Assembly: GCF_002072155.1 (NCBI RefSeq)
Contig: NZ_BDIY01000016.1
Coordinates: 28,681 to 92,680, forward strand
Reading direction: 5' to 3'
Length of the DNA: 64,000 nucleotides
Source: Roseovarius sp. A-2
GTDB taxonomy: Bacteria > Pseudomonadota > Alphaproteobacteria > Rhodobacterales > Rhodobacteraceae
A model generated the notes under the pieces. The model had not been told where the DNA came from. It was given only the letters and a program-made list of their open reading frames with translations, and did not search any database. Position 1 is the first letter of the stretch. The number at the start of each line of letters is the position of its first letter. Positions 8,745-18,800 of this stretch are shown here, piece by piece. The position numbers and the translations under genes are program-made.

Positions 8745-9664
8745 CACTGGTCGCGCGCCGGGGCGCTGCGCAGCAGCCCGGCCTCGTGCCCGCGCAGCAA
8801 ACGCCGTGCAGCGGTCATCTGCGGCAATGCGCCTCTCAGTTCGGGAAAGAGCGCGACGAGCTCGGCGCGCAGTGCGCTGGTCTCGTGGCAGAGGTAATCG
8901 CCGATGAAAAAGCTCTCGCTTGCCACCCCTTCGGCCTCGACGATCTCGTGGGCCTCGAACATGACGTGCACATAGGTTACTCGCGCACAAGGCGCGCGGA
9001 GGATACGGTCGCCATCGACCAGCCGATGCGCCGGGCAGAGCACTTCGTCTTCGCCGAAAAAGAGCTGCGCACGCCAGTCCTGAAGCAGAATGCGGTGCTG
9101 CGGCGAGACCGAGAGCGTGCCGTGATCGCCCAGGGCACCCGCCGTGATGCACACCGGGGCGAAGGCGCCGACCCCGGGCACGCTGCGCCGACCCGTCCAG
9201 CGGATCGGGCGCGGACCATGATCGCGCGTCATCACCAGATCACCAGGCACCAGCTCCTCCACCCGCGTCAGCCCGCCGGGCACCGCGATTCGGCTGCCCG
9301 CCACGAAACAGGGCGGCCCGAAACTACTGACCGGGAACTGCGTACTCTGGTTCACGAAGGTGGCTGACCCAAGCGTGCCGCCATCGGTCAGGACCGAGCC
9401 GTCATCAGGCGTGAAATAGCGTGACCCGTCCGCAGTATAGAACGTGACCCCGGTGATCTGCGTGCCGTTGATCGTCACGGTATCACCGACCCAGACGGCA
9501 TTCACATTGCTGCCATTGATCTGATCGCCGGAATTCGGACGGATAAAACCGTCGCCATTGAGGTCGTTGATCTCCATCGTCACCACCGAGATCGTCATCG
9601 GCACGGTCGGATTGCCGCCGGGATCGAAATTCCCCGCGATGGTCTGATCGGTATAAATAGCCAC
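8591..9664 (-). CDS. Hint-domain protein with Ca-binding-like loop
   Basis: 357 residues. The N-terminal ~110 residues carry an EF-hand/dockerin-like loop ('DLNGDGFIRP'). A Hint (hedgehog/intein) domain follows from about residue 117: 'CFVAGSRIAVPGG' with its leading Cys, 'VEELVPGDLVMTRDHG', 'PIRWTGRR', and the late block 'YVHVMFEAHEIVEAEG'. These proteins are frequent in Rhodobacteraceae and are thought to be secreted, but their role is not established. Family members normally end near 'RGHEAGLL'; here the frame continues about 60 more residues, 50 of them antisense to erpA, so the original stop seems to have been lost. No signal peptide is visible. Confidence 0.72.
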   Translation of the reverse strand: MAIYTDQTIAGNFDPGGNPTVPMTISVVTMEINDLNGDGFIRPNSGDQINGSNVNAVWVGDTVTINGTQITGVTFYTADGSRYFTPDDGSVLTDGGTLGSATFVNQSTQFPVSSFGPPCFVAGSRIAVPGGLTRVEELVPGDLVMTRDHGPRPIRWTGRRSVPGVGAFAPVCITAGALGDHGTLSVSPQHRILLQDWRAQLFFGEDEVLCPAHRLVDGDRILRAPCARVTYVHVMFEAHEIVEAEGVASESFFIGDYLCHETSALRAELVALFPELRGALPQMTAARRLLRGHEAGLLRSAPARDQCHIEKDVPQPQDELALGLSITKRAPISSSLKSIVAPSRKGSETLSTTTFCP

Positions 9665-9744
9665 TGGTTACACCCACTTTCGCTTGCCGTGTCGCACAGA
9701 CTGATCTGATAAGGTTGCAATCCGGTTTAAATTGGCACGCAATC

Positions 9745-9766
9745 AGGCGATTTCGTGAAATCGCCT
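9745..9766. promoter_or_regulatory. Perfect 22-bp palindrome between the Hint gene and xthA
   Basis: Arms AGGCGATTTC (9745-9754) and GAAATCGCCT (9757-9766) flank a 2-bp centre. It lies in the 163-bp divergent region between a Hint-protein gene (start 9664) and xthA (start 9828). The tiny centre and absent T-run argue for an operator rather than a terminator. A related GATTTC/GAAATC pair occurs at 14345-14372. Confidence 0.5.
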
Positions 9767-9827
9767 CAATCCGCTTGAATCGCCCTTGGCCGCTTGCGAT
9801 AGATTGCGGTCAAAAGGGGGCGTCACC

Positions 9828-10610
9828 ATGAAAATCGCCAGTTTCAACATCAACGGCATCAAGGCGCGCCATCAGGCATTGACCGATTGGCTCGACGACG
9901 CATCGCCAGATGTGGCCCTCTTACAGGAGATCAAATCCGTCGACGAAAGTTTCCCGCGCGAAATGATCGAGGATCGCGGCTATAACGTCGAAACCCATGG
10001 CCAGAAAGGCTTCAACGGCGTGGCGATCCTGTCCAAGCGGCCGCTTGAGGATGTGACGCGCGGCCTGCCCGGCGACGACGACGATGAACAGGCCCGCTGG
10101 ATCGAGGCCACGGTGATGGGCGAACACCGCACGCTGCGTCTCTGCGGCCTCTACCTGCCCAACGGCAATCCCGTGCCGGGACCGAAATATGACTACAAGC
10201 TCGCCTGGATGGAACGTCTGCGCGCCCGCGCGGCAGCACTTCTGGAAAGCGAGGAGCCGGTGCTGATGGGTGGCGATTACAACATCATCCCGCAGGACGA
10301 GGACGCCGCCCGACCCGAGGCGTGGACCAAGGACGCGCTCGCCCTGCCCGACAGCCGCGCCGCCTTTCGCCGGATCCTGAACCTTGGCTATACCGAGGCG
10401 TTCCGCGCCCGCACCCAAGGCCCCGGACATTACAGTTTCTGGGATTATCAGGCCGGGGCTTGGAACCGTAATGACGGCATCCGGATTGACCACTTCCTGC
10501 TCAGCCCGCAGGCGGCAGACCTGCTGACCGACTGCCATATCGAGAAAGAGATGCGCGGGCGCGACAAGCCCTCCGATCACGTCCCCGTCTGGGTCGAGAT
10601 CGACGCGTGA
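9828..10610 (+). CDS. xthA: Exodeoxyribonuclease III
   Basis: 260-residue AP endonuclease / 3'-5' exonuclease of the EEP fold, acting in base-excision repair. Motifs in order: 'KIASFNINGIKAR', the metal-binding Glu in 'LLQEIKS', 'GFNGVAILSK', 'GLYLPNG', 'GGDYNI', 'YSFWDYQ', 'RIDHFLLS' and the terminal catalytic 'PSDHVPV'. ATG 9828 follows an AAAAGGGGG stretch. It stands alone after a palindromic upstream region. Confidence 0.95.
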   Translation: MKIASFNINGIKARHQALTDWLDDASPDVALLQEIKSVDESFPREMIEDRGYNVETHGQKGFNGVAILSKRPLEDVTRGLPGDDDDEQARWIEATVMGEHRTLRLCGLYLPNGNPVPGPKYDYKLAWMERLRARAAALLESEEPVLMGGDYNIIPQDEDAARPEAWTKDALALPDSRAAFRRILNLGYTEAFRARTQGPGHYSFWDYQAGAWNRNDGIRIDHFLLSPQAADLLTDCHIEKEMRGRDKPSDHVPVWVEIDA

Positions 10611-10613
10611 CGC

Positions 10614-11291
10614 CTAGCGCCGGTAGCGCGCCGCCAGCCGCTCCGGGTCGGCCCCGCAAAGATAGCGCAACAACGTCCAGAGGTTGCGCGCCCCGCGCCA
10701 CAGCCAGCCTTCGCGCTCATAGCGTGCCGCCGAGGTGGTGACCGACACCGGCATCAGCGCGATCCCTCCCTTGAGGGCGCGCGCCATCGCCACATCCTCC
10801 ATCAGCGGAATATCCCGGAACCCGCCCGCCGCCTCATAGTCGCCGCGCGAGATCAGTAGGCCCTGATCGCCATAAGGCAGGCCGAGCACCCGGCTGCGCA
10901 AGTTGGCCCATCCCGACACCAGCGCGGGCATCAGTCCGGCCCGGTCGAAGGACAGCCGGAATGCGGCAGCCCCCCCGGCCTCGATCCGCGCGCGCACCGC
11001 CTCGGGCCAGCCGCGCGGCAGCACCGTGTCGGCATGCAGGAACAACAGCCACTCGCCTCCCGCCACCTGCGCCCCACGCCTGAGTTGCCCGCCGCGCGAC
11101 GGCGCGCCCTGCACGATCACCGCACCCGCCGCATCGGCCAGCCGCAGCGTGGCATCGCCCGATCCGCCATCGCTCACGATCAACTCCCGGATTACCCCCG
11201 CCTCCAGCCCCTCGATCAGCGCCGAGAGACAGCCCTGCAGCCCCTGTGCCGCGTCAAGCGTTGGAATGACCACCGAAACCGCCGCGCGCAT
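10614..11291 (-). CDS. Family 2 glycosyltransferase (TIGR04283-like)
   Basis: 225-residue soluble GT-A enzyme. It opens 'AVSVVIPTLDAAQGL', has 'ELIVSDGGSGDAT', the metal-binding 'FLHADTVLP', 'YGDQGLLISRGDYEAAGGF' and 'LMEDVAMARAL'. The short 'HADT' form and 'GDQG' block fit the subfamily sometimes called TIGR04283, linked in some bacteria to arsenosugar biosynthesis; no ars genes are near, so the substrate is open. It converges on xthA with 3 bp between and is divergent from ygfZ by 66 bp. Confidence 0.75.
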   Translation of the reverse strand: MRAAVSVVIPTLDAAQGLQGCLSALIEGLEAGVIRELIVSDGGSGDATLRLADAAGAVIVQGAPSRGGQLRRGAQVAGGEWLLFLHADTVLPRGWPEAVRARIEAGGAAAFRLSFDRAGLMPALVSGWANLRSRVLGLPYGDQGLLISRGDYEAAGGFRDIPLMEDVAMARALKGGIALMPVSVTTSAARYEREGWLWRGARNLWTLLRYLCGADPERLAARYRR

Positions 11292-11357
11292 GCCGGACCC
11301 CCCTTTCGTGCCGATGATTGCATCCTATATTGCAGGTTCAACGGCAGGGGAACGGGC

Positions 11358-12110
11358 ATGACGCGAAAGATCATCGAAATCACCGGCAGCGAGACCGAAC
11401 ATTTTCTTCAGGGGCTGGTCACCAGCGACCTTTCCGGCCTCGAACACGGGCTGCTTTATACCGCGATGCTCACGCCGCAGGGCAAGTATCTCGCGGATTT
11501 CTTCCTGGTGCGGCAGGGCGAGGCGATCTGGCTCGATGTCGACGAGAGCCTCGCGCCGTCGCTGCTCAAGCGACTTTCCATGTACAAGCTGCGCGCCGAT
11601 GTGACCCTCACCGAGACCGACATTCAGGTGTATCGCGGCACCGGACCGACCCCCGAGAGCGCGTTCGCGGATCCGCGCCATCCCGATCTTGGCTGGCGGC
11701 TCTACGGCAGTGAGGGCGGCGACGATGGCACCGATTTCGATCTGATCCGCGTCGCCCATTGCATCCCCGAGAGCGGCATCGAACTCACCCCCGACACGTT
11801 CATCCTCGAAGCCGGGTTCGACCGGCTGGGCGGCGTCGATTTTCGGAAGGGCTGCTATGTCGGGCAGGAAGTGACGGCGCGCATGAGGCACAAGACGGAA
11901 CTGCGCAAGGGGCTGACCCTGGTGGCGGTGCATGGCACGGCCCCGGTCGGCACGCCGATCACCACCGCCGAAGGCAAACCGGCGGGCACGCTCTTCACCC
12001 AGGCGGGCGGGCGCGGCATTGCCTATCTGCGGTTCGACCGCGCGGCCCCCAGCATGCAAGCGGGCGATGCCCGAGTCGATCCGTTGCAGGTGGACGAGCG
12101 GGTGGAGTGA
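11358..12110 (+). CDS. ygfZ: Folate-binding YgfZ-family protein
   Basis: 250-residue protein related to glycine cleavage T-protein. YgfZ/IBA57 proteins use tetrahydrofolate in maturation or repair of certain Fe-S enzymes. The signature K-G-C-Y-x-G-Q-E is seen as 'FRKGCYVGQEVTARM', preceded by 'GFDRLGGVDF'. N-terminal 'ITGSETEHFLQGLVTSDLS' is typical. Start at 11358 gives the expected length; a longer upstream frame overlaps the divergent GT gene and is not family-like. It is one of several Fe-S-related genes in this stretch with erpA. Confidence 0.88.
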   Translation: MTRKIIEITGSETEHFLQGLVTSDLSGLEHGLLYTAMLTPQGKYLADFFLVRQGEAIWLDVDESLAPSLLKRLSMYKLRADVTLTETDIQVYRGTGPTPESAFADPRHPDLGWRLYGSEGGDDGTDFDLIRVAHCIPESGIELTPDTFILEAGFDRLGGVDFRKGCYVGQEVTARMRHKTELRKGLTLVAVHGTAPVGTPITTAEGKPAGTLFTQAGGRGIAYLRFDRAAPSMQAGDARVDPLQVDERVE

Positions 12111-12128
12111 CGCAGGCGGAGGCGCGCG

Positions 12129-13352
12129 CTACGCCGCGCCACCCAACGCCCGCCGCAATCCGGTCAGCAGCGTTTCCGCCCCCAGTTCCGAGCGGAAATG
12201 CGCCTCGACATGGGCGCGCCCCGCCTTTGACAGCCGCGCGCATAGGTCTTGGTCGGCGGCCAACGCAGCAATGGCATCGGCCAAGGCCTCGGGCGATTGC
12301 GGCGGCACCAGCATCCCCGTTTCGCCATGGGTGATCAATTCGCGCACCCCGCCCGCATCGGTGCCGATGGTGGGCACCTCGCAGGCCATCGCCTCCATGT
12401 AGGCCACGCCCAGCGGCTCGTGCCAGCTGGCCAGCACGAAGACATCTGCCGCCAGCAGGTGCCGCCGCACCTCTGCCGCGCTGACCGCCCCCAAGAGACG
12501 CGCGTGCCCTTCAAGCCCCAGCGCCTCCAAATGGTGCTGCAACTCGAGGTGATAGCCGCCGCCACCGGCATCGTCCTCTCCAGCTATATCGAGCTGCACC
12601 TCGACACCCCGGTCGAGCAGCAGCCGCAGTGCCGACAACAGATCCTGATGCCCCTTGACCACGTTGAGCCGCCCGCAGGCAAAAAGCCGCAGCGGCGCAC
12701 CGGGCGCAGGCACTTCATAGGGCGTCTCGCGCCGGAAATCCTCGGTATCGACACCCATCGGGCGCACCACCACATCGCCGGGCATGTCCGCGCCCAGCAC
12801 CGCCTCAGCCTCGGTCAGAAGCTTGCGGGTGATGATCGTGGCAAAGCGCGCGTGCCGCCACTTGAAGCGCTGGCCGGGGCCGTAATCCGACAACGGCCCG
12901 TGCAGCGTCAGGCTGTAGCTTGGGCCCCCCATGCGCCGCGCCAGCGCGCAAATGAGCGCCGCGCGCCCGCAGCTATGGGCATGCACATGGGCGATGCCCC
13001 GCGCGCGGCAATTCGCAATCAGCGCTCGCGCAGCAGGCAGGCAGATCACCACATCACGCAGAAAGGCACGGCCCCCAGCTTCGCGCAGGATCTCGCCCCA
13101 GGGTGCGCGCAGCGCCGCGACTGCCGCCGCTGCGACATCTGCCTTGCCCAGATAGGTGGTCCGCGCCATCGCCGCCTCAGACCACTCATGCGAGATCAGA
13201 CCTTCGGGCGGCGGCCGCGTGCTCAGAATATGTGGGGCAACGCCCAACCTCTCCAATTCCGCCAGTTCGCGCCAGAAGAAGATATGCGTCTGCCCCGGAA
13301 ACTGCGGCACGAGATAGCCTAACGGCAAGGTCTGGGGCATGTCTTCGGGCAT
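12129..13352 (-). CDS. Family 4 glycosyltransferase, exopolysaccharide type
   Basis: 407-residue GT-B enzyme. The N-terminal domain starts 'LGYLVPQFPGQTHIFFWREL'; the C-terminal domain contains 'RLFACGRLNVVKGHQDLL', 'LAADVFVLASWHEPLGVAYMEAMACEVP' split over the E-x7-E retaining signature, and 'GMLVPPQSPEALADAI'. The N-terminal segment is like that of exopolysaccharide-locus EpsE-type GT4 enzymes. It begins the surface-polysaccharide locus and converges on ygfZ (18 bp); it is divergent from the next GT2 by 92 bp. Donor and acceptor unknown. Confidence 0.82.
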   Translation of the reverse strand: MPEDMPQTLPLGYLVPQFPGQTHIFFWRELAELERLGVAPHILSTRPPPEGLISHEWSEAAMARTTYLGKADVAAAAVAALRAPWGEILREAGGRAFLRDVVICLPAARALIANCRARGIAHVHAHSCGRAALICALARRMGGPSYSLTLHGPLSDYGPGQRFKWRHARFATIITRKLLTEAEAVLGADMPGDVVVRPMGVDTEDFRRETPYEVPAPGAPLRLFACGRLNVVKGHQDLLSALRLLLDRGVEVQLDIAGEDDAGGGGYHLELQHHLEALGLEGHARLLGAVSAAEVRRHLLAADVFVLASWHEPLGVAYMEAMACEVPTIGTDAGGVRELITHGETGMLVPPQSPEALADAIAALAADQDLCARLSKAGRAHVEAHFRSELGAETLLTGLRRALGGAA

Positions 13353-13444
13353 TTCGGGTTCCGCACGGGCCGGGTTTGCGGCTATGGCTTAGCACAAAGC
13401 CCCGCCCGACGCATAGGGCGGCCCTCACTTGAACTGGAAACCCT

Positions 13445-14290
13445 GTGTTGACCGACGCGCAAAAACCGACGCTCAGCGTGATCGTCCCCGCCCATAACGA
13501 GGCGGGGCTGATCGGTGCCTGCCTGCGCGCGCTTTTTGCGTCGCAGCCCGTGCCCGGTGGAGCAGAGGTGATCGTGGTGGCCAATGGCTGCACCGATGGA
13601 ACCGCCGCCGAGGCACACGCCTGCACAGAGGCGGCCATGGCGCGCGGCTGGCACCTCCTCGTGCTGGAGCGCGCGCAAGGCGGTAAGCCGGGTGCGCTCA
13701 ACACGGGCGAGGCGATGGCACGCGGACGGGTGCTGGCCTATCTCGACGCCGACGTGATCGTCTCGCCCGCGCTCTGCGTTGAACTGGTGCAGGTGCTTGA
13801 CCGCGACGCCGCCGCCTATGCCAGCGGGCGCGTGGTAATCCCGACACCCGCGAGCGCATTCAGCCGCGCCTATGCGCGATTCTACTGTCAGGTGCCGTTC
13901 TTTCACCACGGCGTACCGGGCTGCGGGCTGTTCGCGATGAACCGCGCGGCGCGTGCGCGGTGGGGCGAGTGGCCCGCGATCATCTCGGACGACACCTTCG
14001 CCCGGCTGCATTTTGTAACCGCCGAGCGCATCGTCGTGCCCGCCCCCTATGACTGGCCCATCGTGGAAGGCTTCGGCGCGCTGGTGCGTGTCCGCCGCAG
14101 ACAGGATGCGGGAGTGTCCGAGATTCGGCGACTCTACCCGGCGCTCCCGGCCAATGACGACCCGCGCCCCTCAGGGCCCGGATGGGTGATACGCGCTGGC
14201 CTGCGTGCGCCTCTCGGCTTTGTCGCCTATGTCGTCGTCGCCCTTGCCACGCGCCTGCGTCGGGGCAAGGGCTGGGCGCGCGGTCGCTGA
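13445..14290 (+). CDS. Family 2 glycosyltransferase
   Basis: 281 residues, GT-A fold. It opens 'LSVIVPAHNEAGLIGACL', has 'VANGCTDGT', 'GGKPGALNTGEAMARG', the D-x-D-like 'YLDADVIVS' and 'AIISDDTFARL' as acceptor-side Asp-Asp. A hydrophobic C-terminal helix ('GFVAYVVVALATRL') suggests peripheral or single-pass membrane contact. The start is a GTG at 13445 (TTG follows at once). Likely adds a sugar in the polysaccharide locus; specificity unknown. Confidence 0.8.
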   Translation: MLTDAQKPTLSVIVPAHNEAGLIGACLRALFASQPVPGGAEVIVVANGCTDGTAAEAHACTEAAMARGWHLLVLERAQGGKPGALNTGEAMARGRVLAYLDADVIVSPALCVELVQVLDRDAAAYASGRVVIPTPASAFSRAYARFYCQVPFFHHGVPGCGLFAMNRAARARWGEWPAIISDDTFARLHFVTAERIVVPAPYDWPIVEGFGALVRVRRRQDAGVSEIRRLYPALPANDDPRPSGPGWVIRAGLRAPLGFVAYVVVALATRLRRGKGWARGR

Positions 14291-14344
14291 CCCCCACGCC
14301 ATCCCCAGGCTCGGCCCGAGGATCCGCCACCCCTAAAAACCACA

Positions 14345-14372
14345 CGATTTCAATGGAATTGCCGTGAAATCG
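14345..14372. promoter_or_regulatory. Interrupted inverted repeat upstream of flippase gene
   Basis: CGATTTCA (14345-14352) and TGAAATCG (14365-14372) form 8-bp perfect arms around a 12-bp spacer, 45 bp before the flippase ATG; a TATACG box follows at about 14380. The half-site core GATTTC/GAAATC is the same as in the 9745-9766 palindrome. A regulator-binding site is possible; there is no T-run for a terminator. Confidence 0.35.
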
Positions 14373-14416
14373 CCGCCATTATACGGCAAGCACCCAAAAA
14401 CCGCGAAAGAGGACCG

Positions 14417-15784
14417 ATGCGCGCCGCAACACGAGTATTTTCCGGCGAAGGGCTGCTCGCCCGGGCGCTGCGCTCATCGGCGCTGACCGTGGCCGGATTC
14501 GGTGTCTCGCAGATCCTGCGGCTGGCCTCGAACCTGATCCTCACCCGGCTGCTCTTCCCCGAGGCTTTCGGCATAATGGCCATCGTCAACGTGGTCATCC
14601 AGGGGCTGATGCAATTCTCCGACGTGGGCATCAGCCCCGCCATCATGCAAAGCAAACGCGGCGACGATCCGGCCTTTCTGAACACCGCCTGGACCATCCA
14701 GCTTCTGCGCGGGGTGGCGCTGTTCTTCATCGCATGCGCGTTGGCCTGGCCGCTGGCGTGGTTTTATGACGAGCCGCTGCTCCTGCAAATGCTGCCGGTC
14801 GCGGGCCTCGGCCTGCTGCTGGCAGGTTTCTACCCCACCGCGCTCGATACCGCCAAGCGGCACCTGCGGTGGGGGCGAGTCACGGCGGTCGATTTCGGTG
14901 CGCAGATTACCGGCATCGTGATCGGCATCGCGCTCGCGTGGTGGCTGCAATCGGTCTGGGCGCTGGTCATTTCCAATGTAATCGCGACGGGCGTGACACT
15001 TTTGTTTTACTGGCTCACCCTGCCCGGCGCGCGCAACCGCCTAGGCTGGGAACGCCCGGCCCTACGCGAGATGGTAACGTTCGGGCAGTGGATATTTCTC
15101 AGCACGATCTGCGGCTTTCTGTTTAACCAGGCCGACAAGCTGATCTTGGGCAAGTATCTCAGCTTCGAGGTGTTCGGCGTCTACAATATCGGCTTCTTTC
15201 TCGGCTCCTTTCCGATGCTTCTGGGCAACCTCTTTACTTGGCGGCTGCTGATCCCGATCTACCGCGAACTGCCCCCCGGCGACAGTCCGCAGAACTTCGC
15301 CAAGTTGCAGCGCATGCGCTTTGCCGTCACGTCGGGACTGACCGCGCTCACCGCCGGGTTCGCGTGTCTTGGCGTCTGGCTCATCGGTATTATGTATGAT
15401 GATCGTTACGCGATGGCGGGGGCCGTCGTGGTGGTGATGGCCGCGATGCAAATCCCGCAGATCATCGTGATGACCTATGATCAGGCCTCGCTCGCGGCGG
15501 GCGATTCGAAACGCTTTTTCGTGCTGACGCTGGCCAAGGCGGTGGCGATGATCGCGGCTCTCCTGCTCGGCCTTGAGTGGGGCGGGCTCCTGGGGGCGCT
15601 GCTCAGCTACGGGGCGGCGATGGTCGTGGCCTATCCGGTCGTTGTCTGGCTAGCGCGGCGCATGAATGCCTGGGATCCACTGCATGACGCGGTAATGGCC
15701 GGGCTGGGCCTCGGCGTGGCCGTGCTGGCCTTCTGGCTTAATGGGTCCGCGATTGCCGATCTCGCGGCGCTTTCAGGCTGGTGA
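14417..15784 (+). CDS. Polysaccharide flippase (Wzx-like, MOP superfamily)
   Basis: 455 residues with about 12-14 hydrophobic helices, e.g. 'GVALFFIACALAWPLAWFY', 'ITGIVIGIALAWWLQSVWAL' and 'GGLLGALLSYGAAMVVAYPVV'. The N-terminal 'SALTVAGFGVSQILRLASNLILTRLL' and 'AIVNVVIQGLMQFSDVGISPAI' stretches are characteristic of lipopolysaccharide/EPS flippases that move lipid-linked repeat units across the inner membrane. AGAGGA sits 4-5 nt before the ATG. It is upstream of, and codirectional with, the PKS operon (112 bp gap), so it is a candidate exporter for the glycosylated product as well as for a sugar repeat unit. Confidence 0.87.
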   Translation: MRAATRVFSGEGLLARALRSSALTVAGFGVSQILRLASNLILTRLLFPEAFGIMAIVNVVIQGLMQFSDVGISPAIMQSKRGDDPAFLNTAWTIQLLRGVALFFIACALAWPLAWFYDEPLLLQMLPVAGLGLLLAGFYPTALDTAKRHLRWGRVTAVDFGAQITGIVIGIALAWWLQSVWALVISNVIATGVTLLFYWLTLPGARNRLGWERPALREMVTFGQWIFLSTICGFLFNQADKLILGKYLSFEVFGVYNIGFFLGSFPMLLGNLFTWRLLIPIYRELPPGDSPQNFAKLQRMRFAVTSGLTALTAGFACLGVWLIGIMYDDRYAMAGAVVVVMAAMQIPQIIVMTYDQASLAAGDSKRFFVLTLAKAVAMIAALLLGLEWGGLLGALLSYGAAMVVAYPVVVWLARRMNAWDPLHDAVMAGLGLGVAVLAFWLNGSAIADLAALSGW

Positions 15785-15896
15785 TCCGGTCACCGCATGA
15801 CACCGGAATTGCCAAGCCGATGCCGCAAAACCGTCGCATTGTGGAGAGATACGGGAACTCTTATGATTTCATCAATGTTCATTATTGGCCGGTGAC

Positions 15897-18800
15897 ATGA
15901 GCATGTCCGATCCGAGCGGCACCGAAATCGCCATCGTCGGCATGGCCGCGCATCTGCCCGGTGCGCGGACCGTGGCCGAGTATTGGCGGAACCTGCGCGC
16001 CGGACACCGCGCCATCCGTCGGCTGAGCGAGGCCGAGTTGCTGGCCGCCGGTGAGGCCCCGCAGACCCTGCGACGCCCTGATTACGTGCCTTTTGCCGCG
16101 CCGCTCGACGGGTTCGAGATGTTCGATGCCGAGTTCTTCGGCTTCGGACCCAAGGAGGCCGCGATCCTCGACCCACAACACCGCCGCTTTCTGGAGGTCG
16201 CGTGGGAGGCGCTGGAGGATGCGGGCCACATGCCCGAGACCTTTCCCGGCCCCATTGGCGTCTTCGCGGGCTGCGGCATGGGGAGTTATTTCTATTTCAA
16301 CCTCTGTTCCAACCGCGATCTGGTCGACGATGTCGGGTTGTTCCTGTTGCGCCATACCGGCAATGACAAGGATTTCCTGACCACCCGACTCAGCCATATC
16401 CTCGATCTCAAGGGGCCATCGCTCGGCTTGCAGACCGCTTGCTCCACCTCGCTCGTTGCGGTGCATTATGCCGCACAATCGCTCTTGAATGGCGAATGCG
16501 ACATGGCGCTGGCGGGCGGCGTGACAATCGAGCTGCCGCAGAACCGTGGCTATATTCACAAGCAGGGCGAGATCCTGTCGCCCGACGGCGAATGCCACGC
16601 CTTTGATCACCGCGCGCAGGGCACGGTCTTTGGTTCCGGCGCGGGCATGGTGGCGCTGCGTCGGCTAGAGGATGCACTGGCCGACGGCGATCACATCTGG
16701 GGCGTGATCAAGGGCTCTGCGGTCAATAATGACGGCGCGGCCAAGGCGGGCTATCTCGCGCCTTCGGTCGACGGTCAGGCAGCGGCGGTGGCCGAGGCGC
16801 AGGCGGTAGCGGGCGTCACGGCGGACACCGTGGATTATGTCGAATGTCACGGCACCGGCACTTATCTCGGCGACCCGATCGAGGTGGCGGCGCTGACACA
16901 AGCGTTCCGCGAGACGACCGAGGCAAGCGATTTCTGCCGCATCGGCAGCGTAAAGACCAATATCGGCCATCTCGACACCGCAGCGGGCGTCGCCAGCCTG
17001 ATCAAGGCCACACTTGCGCTCTATCACGGCGAAATGCCGCCCTCTCTGGGATACGAGGCCCCAAACCCCGCCATCGCCTTTGAGGGCAGTCCGTTCTCGG
17101 TCAATGACTGCCTTAGCCCTTGGCCCAAACGCGACCATCCCCGCCGCGCCGGGGTGAATTCCCTGGGCGTCGGCGGCACCAACGCCCATGTCGTGCTGGA
17201 AGAACCGCCCGCCCGTGCCGCCCCCGAAGACAGCGACTGGCCGTTTCAGCCTATCGTGCTCTCCGCGCGCTCGAAATCCGCGCTGGACGATGCCACCACC
17301 CGTCTGGCCGCCCATCTGCGCGAAAACCCCGAACAGCCGCTGGCCGATGTAGCCTGGACCCTCAAGCAGGGCCGCCGCGCGTTCGAGCGTCGCCGCATTA
17401 CCGTCGCCCGCACCCATGCCGAGGCCGCCGACCGGCTCGACAAGGGCGACGCCCGCCGCGTCTTCACCCATCAGGCGCTCGACAACCCCGATGTGGTCTT
17501 CATGTTCCCCGGCGGCGGCGCGCAATATGCCAGGATGGCGCGCGACCTCTACGAGACCGAGCCGGTCTTTGCCGACTGGATGGATCGCGGCCTCGATATC
17601 CTCGCGCCCAGGCTTGATTACGACATCCGCGCGCTCTGGCTGCCTGACCCCGATCAGGTGGCGGCGGCGGACGCGCGCCTCAAACGCCCCTCGGTGCAAT
17701 TGCCGCTGATCATGATCACCGAATATGCGCTGGCCCAACTCTGGCAGAGCTGGGGGGTGACCCCTGCGGCCCTGATCGGCCATTCCATGGGCGAGAACAC
17801 CGCCGCCTGCCTCGCCGGTGTCCTGAGCCTTGAGGATTGCATCGGCCTGGTGCATCTGCGCGGGCAACTCTTCGACACTGTTGACAAGGGCGGCATGCTC
17901 AGCGTGCCGCTGTCCGCTGACGCCCTGAAATGCTATCTCGGCGCACATCTCGACATTGCCGCGCTCAACGCCCCCGACCTTACCGCCGTCTCGGGGCCGC
18001 AGGCCGCGCTCGACGATCTCGACACCCGCCTGCGCGCCGAGGGGATCGAGCCGCAGCGCATCGCCATCGACATCGCCGCCCATTCCCGCATGCTCGAGCC
18101 CATCCTTGAACGCTTCGGGGACTACCTGCGCTCGATCCAGTTGAGCCCGCCGCAAATTCCAATCCTGTCAAACCGTTCGGGCGATTACCTCACGGCAGAA
18201 GAAGCCACCGATCCCGCCTATTGGGTCGATCATCTGCGCCATACCGTGCGCTTCGCCGACGGCCTCACCCGGCTGAGCGAGACGTCGGCCCGCGTCTTCC
18301 TCGAGGTCGGCCCCGGCAAGGCGCTCTCGTCGCTGGCACAGGCGCATGGCGCGATCAGCGCCAATCAGGTCATTGGCACCCTGCGCCACCCTGAGGACAG
18401 CATCGCCGACGACGAATATTTCATCGCCATGCTGGCCCGTCTCTGGGCCGTGGGGGTCGAGATCGACTGGCCGCAGATCTGGGGCGAGGCAACGCGCAAC
18501 CGTGTGCCGCTACCCTCCTATGCCTTTCAGCACAAACCCTATTTCATCGCCCCCGGCGTGCCCCGCGCGACGGCAGAGGACGATTGGCCCACTCATCGCG
18601 ACACCCTCACCGACTGGGGCTACACGCCCCATTGGCAGCCCCGGCTGGCGGAGGTCGAAATCACGTCTGACGCCGACCTTGCGCAACTGCCCAAGCAGAC
18701 ATGGCTGGTCTTCGAGGACGACACCGGCCTTGCCCGCGCCGTGGCCGGGCGCCTCAGCGCCGCGGGCCATACCGTCACCACCGTTACACCCGGCGACAGC

